A stretch of 64,000 nucleotides of DNA, from positions 1,736,001-1,800,000 of the forward strand of contig NZ_JACHMB010000001.1 in the NCBI RefSeq assembly GCF_014204795.1. The letters are read 5' to 3'. The notes under the pieces were generated by a model that was not told the DNA's origin, made no database searches, and saw nothing but the letters and a program-made list of their open reading frames with translations. Of this stretch, positions 44,407 through 52,228 are shown one piece after another (position 1 is the stretch's first letter; each line of letters starts with the position of its first letter). Source of the stretch: Nonomuraea jabiensis. Lineage in GTDB: Bacteria; Actinomycetota; Actinomycetes; Streptosporangiales; Streptosporangiaceae. The position numbers and the translations under genes are program-made.

Positions 44407-47400
44407 TCAGCGGCAGGTCTTTTCATAGGCCAGTTCTGGGATGTGTTGTCGCCACTCGGCAGGGGACAGGCCGCCGTCCCGGTGACAGATCACGGCGGTG
44501 GCGGTGCCGGGATCGACGGTGATCTCACGTAAGGACCCGTCGGCGGATGAGACGAGCAGGGCGGTCCGGCTGAACGCCACGGCCGGTACCGACGGGGTGT
44601 AGTAGCTGATCGGTGCGGCCATCCGCTGATATCCCCGCCAGTCCCACAGCTGGATGCCAAGATCGCCTTCGTCGGCGACGGTCGCGAGTAGTTCGCCCGG
44701 CGGGTAAGGGACAAGAGCATTGATCGATGCAGTGTGTACGGTCTGCGGCGGGGCCAGGCGCCTGCGCAGCTCCCTGTCCCAGAACGTCAAATGCCCATCC
44801 CTGTCGCCGATCGCGGCCGTGTTCTCGATGAAGAGAATCTCTCCCTCGGCGCGGGCGTCCGATGGGTGCTGAAGTACCTCTCCGGTGGCCGTATCGACCA
44901 GGATGCGCCCTTTGCTGGATCTGTCCACGAACAACCGGCGTCCATCCGGCTCGAAGATCAGCGCCCCTGATCCCGCACCGGGGACGGTGCGGATCCACTT
45001 CCTGGCTTCCACGTCCCACAGTTCCAGGCCGTCGAGATCCAGGCCGTCGAGCGCCTCTTCGTTGTCCGGGTGCGCGCTGAGGGGGACGATCGCGACGGTT
45101 CTGCCGTCGGGGGAGAAGGCCACGCGCAAGACTCCGACGGCTGTCCCGCTCCGGACACGCAATGCGCCGACGTTGCGGCCGTTCGTGGTGTCCCACAAGG
45201 TCACCACGGGAGACCAGGGGTGGGTGAGCGCAAGCGTGCGCCCATCGGGGCTGAACATCGGGGAGTACGCCGTCTCCGTTGAGTCGTTTCCGGGGAGATC
45301 GTCGACGGGTAGCGGGTCGCTCACGGGTCTCCTCGCGGCGACATCCCAAAGGCGCACCTCCGGCCTGCCTTTTCGGCGACCCGCCGTCACCAGGAAGCGG
45401 CCGTCCGGGCTGAACACCCGCTTGCCGCTTCCCGGAGCGAGCACCTCCGGACGGGTGTAGGGGGAGATGTCCAGGACGTTCACCGTGCCGAACTGGCCGA
45501 TCACCCCGAGGACCCGGGCATCCGGCGAGAAGCGGGCATCGGCTCCCACCACGTTGGAGAGAACCGAGGAGCTCATCAGCAGTGTGCCGTCGTCCACCCG
45601 CCACAGAAGCACCCACCCCCCACCCCTCGTCCCGGCCAGGAACCGGCCGTCGGGGCTGAACTCCACACGTTCCGCAGGCGGAAGCAGCGGGCTCAGGGCC
45701 TCCTTGCCCGAGGAGATATCCCACAGCCGGACACCGTCGCTGGTCGAGACGGCCAGGTGCTTCCCGTCTGGACTGAACACGCCTTCCGTGGCGGTTTGCG
45801 GTAGCCGGGTGGCCCGGAGCGGCTTGCGCTTCTCGATGTCCCAGAGCTCCACGGCCCGCCCCGAGCTCGCCCTGCTGCCGGAGGGCGACGGGGTGCCCGT
45901 CCGCTCCTTGGCTTTCGCCGGGATGACCAGGGCCAGCCGGCCGTCCGGGCTGATGGCACTGACCGGCTCGTCCAGCACGCGTGTTCGGTCCGCGATGCTC
46001 AAGGCTTCGTTCATCCCGTCGCGGACCCCGATGAGAAAGCGCCCGTCCGGGCTGAACTTCGTAGGGGCGAGGTGGGGGAACGCCACGCCGAGGTCCGTCA
46101 GGCCGCCGGCGCCGACGGTCCACAGCTGCGCGCTGGTCCCGTCGTCCACCGCCAGCGTACGGCCGTCAGGACTCCACACCACTTCCGAGACAGGTTGGCC
46201 CGTCCATCTTGCGCTCGCGACCTCTTTCTTCGTGGCCAGGTCGAGCACGCGCAGGGTGTCCCGCTCAACCGCCGTACCGGGGGTGTAGACGGCCAGCCTG
46301 GTGCCGTCCACGCTGAGCCCATGCACCAAGTCCGTCGCGTTGTACGGGGCGGTGAAGACGTCCACCAAGGGCGTCGCCATCGAGTCGATCAGCTCGCTCT
46401 TGACCTCGGTGACCTGGGCGATCCGCCAGGCCGCCGCGCTCAATCGGCGGGCCAGCTTCGGGTCGCTCATCCGCAGGGCAGCCGCGCGCCTGGCGACCAG
46501 CCGGGCCGTCGCCTCCGCCAGCCGGTCGTCGGCCAGGTCGGCCTGCCGGATGGCGACTCCCGCCGCGACCATGGAGGCGACCAGCAAGACCACCAGAACG
46601 GCCGAGACGGCGACCCGCCTCTGGGAGGTGCGCCGGGCCAGTGCCGCGCTCGCGTCAACGAAGCTCCGTTCCAGGGGCGTGAGGTCGTCGCGGTTCGGCG
46701 GCTCGATGAACAGCTTGTCGACGACGGCCAGCCGGGTGCCCCGGTAGAGGAGCCCGGTATCCCGGCCATGCGCCTCCCATGCCGTGGCCGCGTCGGTCAG
46801 CTGCCGATGCGTGCGCAGGCGATCGCGTCCTTCGTCCACCCATCCACGCAGTCGCGGCCACGACTCGATCAAGGCCTCGTGCGCGAGCTCCACGGTGTCC
46901 TGGTGCAGCGTGACCAGCCTGGCCCCGGCCAACTGCTCGATGACCAGCCCGGTGTCCGACTCCTCGTACGGATCCAGCTCCGCCCGCGCGGCGGGGCGGC
47001 GGGTGTCCTGGGCCTGCTCGCCCGGCTGGATCAGCCTGAGCAGGACCCGCCGGGCGATGCTCGCCTGCGCCGGCGAGAGGCCGGAATAGAGCTCCTCCGC
47101 CGTATGGCTGATCGCCCCGTGGACTCTGCCCACGCTCTCGTAGGCGTCCAAGGTCAGCATCTTCCCCGTACGGCGGCGCCAGACCTCCCGCAGCGCGTGC
47201 GACATCAGCGGAAGAGCCCCAGGCTCGTCGGCGACGTCGGCGACGATCTCGGCAGTCAGCGCTCGCTCCACGGTCAAGCCCTCGGCCATGGCCGGCCGGA
47301 CGATCGCTTCTCTGAGCTCTTCCTGGTTCATCGGCCCCACCAGTAGGTTGGCCTCGCGCAGGGCTGCGGTGAGCTCGCGGTGCTCGGCGCATCTCCCGTA

Positions 47401-48132
47401 GAAGTCGGCGCGCACCGCTATGACCACTTTCATCTGGCTCTGCGGTTGCCGCGCGTTGAGCAGCAGGTCGATGAACTGCCGCCGCTCGCGCTGGTCCTGG
47501 CAGAGCGTGAACACCTCCTCGAACTGGTCGACCACGATCAGCATGTCGGAGTCGCCCTCGCCGGGGCGGAGCCGGTCGGCGTGCAGCATCGGGTGCTCGC
47601 CTGGTGTGAGTATCCGGCTCTGCCCGAGGGATTCGCCCGTGGGCGCCGTCTCCCCACGTGCGGCGGGCACGAGCCCGGCGCGCAACAGGGACGACTTGCC
47701 GCTGCCCGAAGGGCCGAACACCGCGGCGAAACGATGCCGTCGAAGCAGCTCGCGCAATTCCTCGACGAGGCGATCCCGTCCGAAGAACCGTCCGGAATCG
47801 TGCGTGTCATAGGGGGCCAGGCCCAGGTACGGCCCGGCGGCACCGTCATCGTCCACCGTCTCGCGGGCCAATTCATGAGCGACCTGCTGCCAGCGGCGCT
47901 CCCATTCGGAGACGTCTCCGCCGCATGTTTCCACGAAAGAGAGGACGACGGGCAGTGAAGCCAGACGCTCACCTGCCGCTGCCTGCGACAGCGTGGTGAC
48001 CGAATAACCAGCACGCTTGGCCATGGCCCGATAGGTGAGGCCCGCTTCCTGGCGCAGCTTCCGTAACTCGGAGGCAAAGCGTTGCACCGGTCCCGCTGCC
48101 GGGTCCACCGGACTTTCACGACGGCCCACCAC
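44407..48132 (-). CDS. HTH-nSTAND NTPase with membrane helix and WD40 propeller
   Basis: A 1241-residue signal-transduction NTPase. Residues 15-70 are a helix-turn-helix (ELRKLRQEAGLTYRAMAKRA, SVTTLSQAAAGERL). The nSTAND1-type NTPase follows (PYLGLAPYDTHDSGRFFGRD, Walker A GPSGSGKS at 140-147, Walker B MLIVVDQFEEVF), then a helical arm, one membrane helix near residue 515 and a C-terminal WD40 propeller with at least ten FSPDGR-type blades. STAND proteins are molecular switches that oligomerise on sensing a trigger, and some act in phage defence, but no effector domain is visible here. Start is GTG 48132. The short SLOG-like gene follows directly. Confidence 0.9.
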   Translation of the reverse strand: MVGRRESPVDPAAGPVQRFASELRKLRQEAGLTYRAMAKRAGYSVTTLSQAAAGERLASLPVVLSFVETCGGDVSEWERRWQQVAHELARETVDDDGAAGPYLGLAPYDTHDSGRFFGRDRLVEELRELLRRHRFAAVFGPSGSGKSSLLRAGLVPAARGETAPTGESLGQSRILTPGEHPMLHADRLRPGEGDSDMLIVVDQFEEVFTLCQDQRERRQFIDLLLNARQPQSQMKVVIAVRADFYGRCAEHRELTAALREANLLVGPMNQEELREAIVRPAMAEGLTVERALTAEIVADVADEPGALPLMSHALREVWRRRTGKMLTLDAYESVGRVHGAISHTAEELYSGLSPAQASIARRVLLRLIQPGEQAQDTRRPAARAELDPYEESDTGLVIEQLAGARLVTLHQDTVELAHEALIESWPRLRGWVDEGRDRLRTHRQLTDAATAWEAHGRDTGLLYRGTRLAVVDKLFIEPPNRDDLTPLERSFVDASAALARRTSQRRVAVSAVLVVLLVASMVAAGVAIRQADLADDRLAEATARLVARRAAALRMSDPKLARRLSAAAWRIAQVTEVKSELIDSMATPLVDVFTAPYNATDLVHGLSVDGTRLAVYTPGTAVERDTLRVLDLATKKEVASARWTGQPVSEVVWSPDGRTLAVDDGTSAQLWTVGAGGLTDLGVAFPHLAPTKFSPDGRFLIGVRDGMNEALSIADRTRVLDEPVSAISPDGRLALVIPAKAKERTGTPSPSGSRASSGRAVELWDIEKRKPLRATRLPQTATEGVFSPDGKHLAVSTSDGVRLWDISSGKEALSPLLPPAERVEFSPDGRFLAGTRGGGWVLLWRVDDGTLLMSSSVLSNVVGADARFSPDARVLGVIGQFGTVNVLDISPYTRPEVLAPGSGKRVFSPDGRFLVTAGRRKGRPEVRLWDVAARRPVSDPLPVDDLPGNDSTETAYSPMFSPDGRTLALTHPWSPVVTLWDTTNGRNVGALRVRSGTAVGVLRVAFSPDGRTVAIVPLSAHPDNEEALDGLDLDGLELWDVEARKWIRTVPGAGSGALIFEPDGRRLFVDRSSKGRILVDTATGEVLQHPSDARAEGEILFIENTAAIGDRDGHLTFWDRELRRRLAPPQTVHTASINALVPYPPGELLATVADEGDLGIQLWDWRGYQRMAAPISYYTPSVPAVAFSRTALLVSSADGSLREITVDPGTATAVICHRDGGLSPAEWRQHIPELAYEKTCR

Positions 48133-48633
48133 CGTTACGGGACTCCATTCACTGGACGACGAAGACGGTTCAGACGTGCTCGCTGATTACATCAACTGTT
48201 TGCCCTGGCTCGCGATCGCGTGCGTTGCGGGCCTGAATGCCTGTACGCATGAGCGACACACTCATGGCCGTTGGCAAGAGCCCGCCGGAAGGTCGGTCGA
48301 TATCAGGAGCCGCCGCCACTGGCCGGGGAGGCGCGGAGCGGGATTCATGCGCCGAGAAAGCATTGTTTGCCTGCTCGATGAGGGGTGCCGAACAAACCCG
48401 TCGCCACGATCCTGGTGCCACAGGCCTCGGCGGGCAAGCGCCACGGGGGCCGCTTGCCACTGGGAACCGCCGGGACGGCCATCCGGCGTGGGACCTGTCC
48501 GGCCTGCTCAGAGATAGGGCTCAGCGACTGCCGGTGATCGCAGCCAGTCTCGCGATCCCGTCCCTGTTGATCGACCACCTGCGAAAGGACATTCATGCGC
48601 ACGAGCTTCAAGACCGCCGAATTCGGAGGACAG
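48133..48633. other. 500-bp intergenic region between the STAND gene and a secreted protein
   Basis: This region must contain the STAND promoter on the minus strand and the promoter of the secreted-protein gene on the plus strand. Open frames on both strands here have low-complexity or unfamiliar translations and no ribosome sites, so I do not call a gene. I see no strong repeat or hairpin. Confidence 0.5.
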
Positions 48634-49092
48634 ATGAACGACAGAGCAACGCGTCACGGGTGGCGCGGGACGATAAGGCACAACGCCATGAGGCGCAGCA
48701 TCTCCTTTCTGGGGCTCGTAACCGCCGCGACCGTGGCCTTGGCCACGCTGACCACCACGCCCGCCGTGGCCGCCCCGCCGACCGCCTGCACGAAATATGG
48801 CTGCAGCATCGTCTGGGGCTCCGGCTCTGGCCGATGGATAGCTGACGGCGACAAGATGGTGATCTGCGATGGGTACGCCGATGGATATTCGGTCATCGTC
48901 AGGGCCGACATCGATCTCAAGCCCCAGCCGGACAAGTGGCACACGAGCGGTGCCGACAAGTGCACCGAGCGTTCTTACGGCAATGTCGCCGAGGGTCTGG
49001 ACATCGCCTTCTACACCTGCCTGGGAAAGCAGAGCACCAACTACATCCTCCCGGGTTCGTGCAGCCCTGTCGTCGCGCACGGTTCCACCTGA
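48634..49092 (+). CDS. small secreted protein
   Basis: A 152-residue exported protein. A basic n-region (RRSISF) precedes a hydrophobic core (LGLVTAATVALATLTTTPAVAA) with a cleavage site near AVAA. The mature ~100 residues have six cysteines (for example CTKYGCSIVWGSGSGRWIAD, CTERSYGN, FYTCLGKQ, GSCSPVV) and thus probably three disulfides. ATG 48634 has GGAGGA four bases before it; ATG 48688 would give a shorter signal peptide. I do not recognise the family. It stands alone between the STAND gene and a decayed region. Confidence 0.72.
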   Translation: MNDRATRHGWRGTIRHNAMRRSISFLGLVTAATVALATLTTTPAVAAPPTACTKYGCSIVWGSGSGRWIADGDKMVICDGYADGYSVIVRADIDLKPQPDKWHTSGADKCTERSYGNVAEGLDIAFYTCLGKQSTNYILPGSCSPVVAHGST

Positions 49093-49150
49093 CCGGTTGT
49101 TCGTCTTGCCCAGGCCGGGCGGACCGCACCCGAATAGCGCTGGCTTTGGC

Positions 49151-49177
49151 GGGCGGGCGGGAGGGAGGGAGGGAGGG
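49151..49177 (+). repeat. (GGGN)7 microsatellite, potential G-quadruplex
   Basis: Seven consecutive GGG tracts are separated by single bases (C, C, A, A, A, A). This is a period-4 microsatellite and an ideal parallel G-quadruplex sequence on the plus strand, located 59 bases after the stop of the secreted protein gene. Confidence 0.8.
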
Positions 49178-49345
49178 CCCCTGTGTGTCAAGGCGAGCCC
49201 CACTTGTCGCTGTACTCCCTGGTTCTGATCCCTGCCCCGGCGACCCGGCGAGACGCTCAAGGCCTGCAAGAGGGTAGGGCGCCGGCTCAGTGTGCGTAGG
49301 CCCAAATCGTTCAAGCCGCGCTCACCGCGCTCACCGCGTCTGAAC

Positions 49346-49377
49346 GGCCGTCACGCGCCTTCAGGCCTGTGACGGCC
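49346..49377. terminator. inverted repeat, possible terminator
   Basis: GGCCGTCAC (49346-49354) and GTGACGGCC (49369-49377) form a perfect 9-bp stem with a 14-base loop. It lies upstream of the TPR gene. No U-run follows, so it could equally be an operator. Confidence 0.35.
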
Positions 49378-49435
49378 TTCCAGGAAAGAGCGGCACCGTA
49401 ACGGTCGCCGCCCGATGTCGATGGAGAGATGAGCT

Positions 49436-50131
49436 GTGGCGGAAGTCCCGGACGAGGGCGACGGGAGCAGGCGGGCTCGGTTGCTCATGGAATCGGTGCA
49501 TCTCGGGGAGTTGGAGAGCGCGACCGAAGCCCTGAGCGCCGAGCGGGAGGCCATCTCCGTCTACCGACGGCTGGCCGCGGCCTCCCCCGAGCTCTACCTG
49601 TCTGAGCTCGCCACCTGCCTGACCTGTCTCGGCGTGACCCTCTCCGAACTCGACCGGCATGGCGAGGCGTTGAACGCCGAACAGGAAGCGGTAGCCGTCT
49701 ACCGGCGCCTGGCCGCGGCCGCCCCCGACCGTCACCTGGCCGACCTCGCCGATTCCCTCATCAACCTTGGGACGACTCTGGCGAAGCTGGACAGGCCGGC
49801 CGACGCCCTGAGCGCCGAGCAGGAAGCGGTAGCCATCTACCGGCGCCTGGCCGCGGCCTCTCCCGACCGTTACCTGGCCGACCTCGCAGAGGTGCTCGCC
49901 GACCTCGGCGTGACCCTGACCGAACGCGGCCTGCCGGCCGAAGCACTGCCCCTGGCGGAAGAGGCGGTCACCATTTACCGGAAGCCAGCTACGGCCTCCC
50001 CTGAGCGGCACCGCGCCGGCCTCGCCCGTTCCGTGGCCGGCCTCGACGCCGTCATCTCGGCGCTCGGCCGCGACGAGAAAGCACGCCGATCACGGCCGGC
50101 GCCTCCGCCGACTGCCGACGATGGCCCCTGA
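49436..50131 (+). CDS. TPR protein with 46-residue repeats
   Basis: A 231-residue protein built of about four tetratricopeptide-like repeats of 46 residues, each with AEQEAVAVYRRLAAAxPDRxLADLA or close variants. These repeats are the ones found at the C-terminus of large STAND/NB-ARC proteins in actinomycetes, so this may be a detached remnant of such a protein or a short stand-alone scaffold. Start GTG 49436 has GGAGAG upstream. The C-terminus is basic and Pro-rich (RRSRPAPPPTADDGP). The neighbouring XRE remnant suggests a decayed regulatory locus. Confidence 0.65.
   Translation: MAEVPDEGDGSRRARLLMESVHLGELESATEALSAEREAISVYRRLAAASPELYLSELATCLTCLGVTLSELDRHGEALNAEQEAVAVYRRLAAAAPDRHLADLADSLINLGTTLAKLDRPADALSAEQEAVAIYRRLAAASPDRYLADLAEVLADLGVTLTERGLPAEALPLAEEAVTIYRKPATASPERHRAGLARSVAGLDAVISALGRDEKARRSRPAPPPTADDGP
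49535..49948 (+). repeat. 138-bp tandem repeats inside the TPR gene
   Basis: Units begin at 49535, 49673 and 49811 with exact 138-bp spacing (46 codons). Units two and three are especially similar, with long identical stretches, which suggests recent duplication of a TPR module. Confidence 0.75.
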
Positions 50132-50196
50132 GCAGGTCCGGCACGCCCTGCTCACCGACCGGGGAACCCCGACTTCTTCATCCCGCCTACCCAGGG

Positions 50197-50436
50197 TCAG
50201 CCACTAGTTAGCCTCTGGTCCTTGATCCGACGTAGTACCGAGGCGAACTCGGGCAACGCGATATCGCTGCCGGCTGCGCTGAAGAGCCGTGTGGCCAGAT
50301 GCTTTTGGGACCATCCGCGTACGCGCCGCTCATGCCTGAGCCGCTCTGCCCAAACAGGGAGCCCCGGGGCGGGCCTGGCTGGCTTATTGGCAGGCGAAGG
50401 GCTGATCAGGCGTCCAGCCGAATCTGTGCAAAAAAC
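50197..50436 (-). pseudogene. XRE-type helix-turn-helix remnant
   Basis: The minus-strand frame between an upstream TAG and a TGA at 50197 encodes WAERLRHERRVRGWSQKHLA followed by TRLFSAAGSDIALPEFASVL and RRIKDQR. This is the N-terminal helix-turn-helix of the long XRE/TPR regulators of actinomycetes. No start codon lies in the open part, the rest of the protein is missing and a stop follows soon. It is a remnant of a regulator that may once have been joined to TPR repeats. Confidence 0.7.
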
Positions 50437-50981
50437 CTAAGCCGGACGGTGGTCCTCGTCTGGAGCGTGATCAGCAGCGAGGCGCGCCCCTCCCCGGCCT
50501 GGATGTTGAGGAGGGGGCGCGTCGCATTGTTCCCCGCCTGTCAGACCGACAACAGCTATGAGACCGCCCGAGGCCGCTATGCCATGGAGGGGGCCGGGTG
50601 GACCACTCGGCATGCCGCACCACCATGCAGCAAGGCGATGATCAGCCACTGCTGCTTCCGCGGAATTCTAGGGGCACGAGCCCCCATCCCACCGTTATCC
50701 AGAAGGCCAACGAAGTGCCTGCTCAGCCGGTAGGGCGGGCTCCAGCAGGTTGGCCACCCAATCGGTCAACGGGTAGGAGAGCGGGCCTTTCCCACCAGGC
50801 CGGCATCGGGTGTGGCGCGTTCAGGGGGCACCATGACCGGACGGTAACCGGCCGACCACCGGGGTCCGGGGGTCGGGAGAACCCCGGCAAGGGGGGCCGG
50901 GGAGCTTGGCTCCCCCGAAAGAGGAGCCCGGAGCCGACTCTGCGCGAAGCGCCCCCATGCGGAGGCCCGTGCAGTGGGGCG
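50437..50981. other. 545-bp region without recognisable genes
   Basis: Frames on both strands are short and their translations unfamiliar. The composition is less GC-biased by codon position than neighbouring genes. Apart from the hairpin at 50899-50915 I see no ordered element. It is probably decayed sequence. Confidence 0.5.
50899..50915 (-). terminator. small GC hairpin after the DUF6292-like gene
   Basis: GGGGAGC and GCTCCCC pair perfectly around a TTG loop, 66 bases behind the DUF6292-like stop on the minus strand. Short stem and no U-run; terminator function is uncertain. Confidence 0.35.
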
Positions 50982-51404
50982 TCAGGCGTCGATGAGGCGG
51001 GTGTAGAAGTCGAGGGCCACGTCGAAGCCGTCGTGGCAGTTGCGGTGGGATCGGTAGCAGGGTCGCCAGGCCGAGCTGGCGCCGATTCCCGCCCTGGCGT
51101 CGCTGAGGGCCGAGGGGACGCGTTCCGGTTTGGGGATGAGGCCGTGGCCCAGGTAGCGGATGCCGGTCAGCTCGGTGTGGGCCCCGCGGCCGCCCGAGAC
51201 GAACGTGCCCAGCCGCCAGCCGCTCTCCTCGTCCCAGACCAGGGCGGTCCCGTCCACGAGCTTCAGCGTCGCGTCACGCGGATCGCAGGGGCCTTCCCAC
51301 CAGTCCGCCACCTCAGGTCCCAGTACGCCGATGACCTGCCGCACATAGCTGGTCGGCTGCTGCAGCCACTCGTCGGAGTACGGCTTGACATGCCTGATGG
51401 CCAC
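50982..51404 (-). CDS. DUF6292-like hypothetical protein
   Basis: A 140-residue soluble protein. The order YVRQVIGVLGPEVADWW, DPRDATLKLVDGTALVWDEE, GWRLGTFVSGGRG, YLGHGLIPKPERV corresponds to an actinobacterial family that I believe is DUF6292, of unknown role and often found in accessory regions beside XRE and ATPase genes. GTG 51404 is chosen because AAGGGGG lies eight bases upstream; the frame is open 18 codons more. The last part contains CYRSHRNCHDGFD. No membrane segment. Confidence 0.68.
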   Translation of the reverse strand: MAIRHVKPYSDEWLQQPTSYVRQVIGVLGPEVADWWEGPCDPRDATLKLVDGTALVWDEESGWRLGTFVSGGRGAHTELTGIRYLGHGLIPKPERVPSALSDARAGIGASSAWRPCYRSHRNCHDGFDVALDFYTRLIDA

Positions 51405-51542
51405 GGACGGCACCCCCTTGTGCCCTAACGGTAAGAAAAAATGACAGGGACCAACCATACCCGCGGCGAACTTATTCCGTTGCGCAGCCGTCTAGTCATT
51501 ACGGACGATATTCGGGTCCGATCCGGGGAAGGAGGGGTGCCC

Positions 51543-51668
51543 ATGATAGCCACGGTTCTGCTCATCGTCCTGATGCTCGTCGCCGTCGCGGCCACAGAAA
51601 TGATCATGTGGTGCTCCGTGAAGAGCAAAGAGAGTGTCGAGTCCGCCGCCGAGATCACCGGGGACTAG
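51543..51668 (+). CDS. 41-residue membrane peptide
   Basis: A very short gene with GGAGGGG five bases before ATG 51543. It encodes one membrane helix (IATVLLIVLMLVAVAATEMIM) and a polar tail (KSKESVESAAEITGD). It ends 10 bases before the next membrane-protein gene and may be co-transcribed with it. The function is unknown. The good ribosome site and the helix support it as real. Confidence 0.6.
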   Translation: MIATVLLIVLMLVAVAATEMIMWCSVKSKESVESAAEITGD

Positions 51669-51678
51669 TCTCTCGGGC

Positions 51679-52110
51679 ATGTCGTCCCTGCTTCTCTGGC
51701 TGCACATCGCCTTCGCGATCTTCACCATCGGCCCGGTAACCGCCGCGACGATGACCGCGCCGCGCGTCATCCGCAACAAGAACGTACCCGCGCTGCAGAT
51801 CATCCAGCGCATGACGAGGATCTACAGCCTCGGCGCCCTGGGCGTGTTCGTGTTCGGGGTGGCGCTCGGCGTGGTGCTCGGCGGCGGGCTGCTCGGCAAG
51901 TGGTACATGACGGCCTCGATGACGCTGTTCATCGTGGCCGCCGTGCTGCTCGTCATCATCGACCGCGACCTGCGCACCGCCCTGCGGGCGCTCTCCAGCG
52001 AGAGCCCCGAGGACGACGCGAAGGTGCAGATCGGGAGGATCGCCGCGATCAGCGGGCTCGTGTCCGTGATCTGGCTGGTGATCCTGTTCCTGATGGTGGT
52101 CCCTGGCTGA
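51679..52110 (+). CDS. DUF2269-like membrane protein
   Basis: A 143-residue integral membrane protein with four hydrophobic helices (LLLWLHIAFAIFTIGPVTAA, LGALGVFVFGVALGVVLGG, MTASMTLFIVAAVLLVII, ISGLVSVIWLVILFLMVV) and a charged loop (SSESPEDDAKVQ). The start LLLWLHIAFAIFTIGP resembles the DUF2269 family, with a His in the first helix. ATG 51679 fits the helix start. The function is unknown. Confidence 0.78.
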   Translation: MSSLLLWLHIAFAIFTIGPVTAATMTAPRVIRNKNVPALQIIQRMTRIYSLGALGVFVFGVALGVVLGGGLLGKWYMTASMTLFIVAAVLLVIIDRDLRTALRALSSESPEDDAKVQIGRIAAISGLVSVIWLVILFLMVVPG

Positions 52111-52117
52111 GGCCACC

Positions 52118-52228
52118 GGCAACCGCTCGGGCGAACGACTGGCTGAGGTCGGCGGGCGGCCGCTCAGGTGCGCGTCTGGGTGAGATCGGCGGGCAGCCGC
52201 TCAGGCGAGCGCCTGGGTGAGGTCGGCG
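52118..52228. repeat. 37-bp tandem repeats extending from the metB 3' end
   Basis: Three imperfect copies start at 52118, 52155 and 52192 with exact 37-bp spacing. The third contains the last codons and stop of metB; the other two are diverged copies behind it. They look like old tandem duplications of the gene end. Confidence 0.75.

Larger units (their letters stand above)
49093..49435. other. 343-bp gene-free region with G-tract array and hairpin
   Basis: No credible gene is seen. The region holds the (GGGN)7 tract and a 9-bp inverted repeat listed separately, plus short CTCACCGCG repeats near 49320-49338. It separates the secreted protein from the TPR protein. Confidence 0.5.

Noticed and set aside
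48237..48845. Long plus-strand frame before the secreted protein
   Set aside because: It has no ribosome site, an unfamiliar composition and runs into the secreted-protein gene in another frame; the latter has a signal peptide and good ribosome site.
50437..50649. Short minus-strand frame in the gene-poor region
   Set aside because: The translation is rich in Gly, Pro and Ala, has no recognisable fold and lacks a ribosome site.
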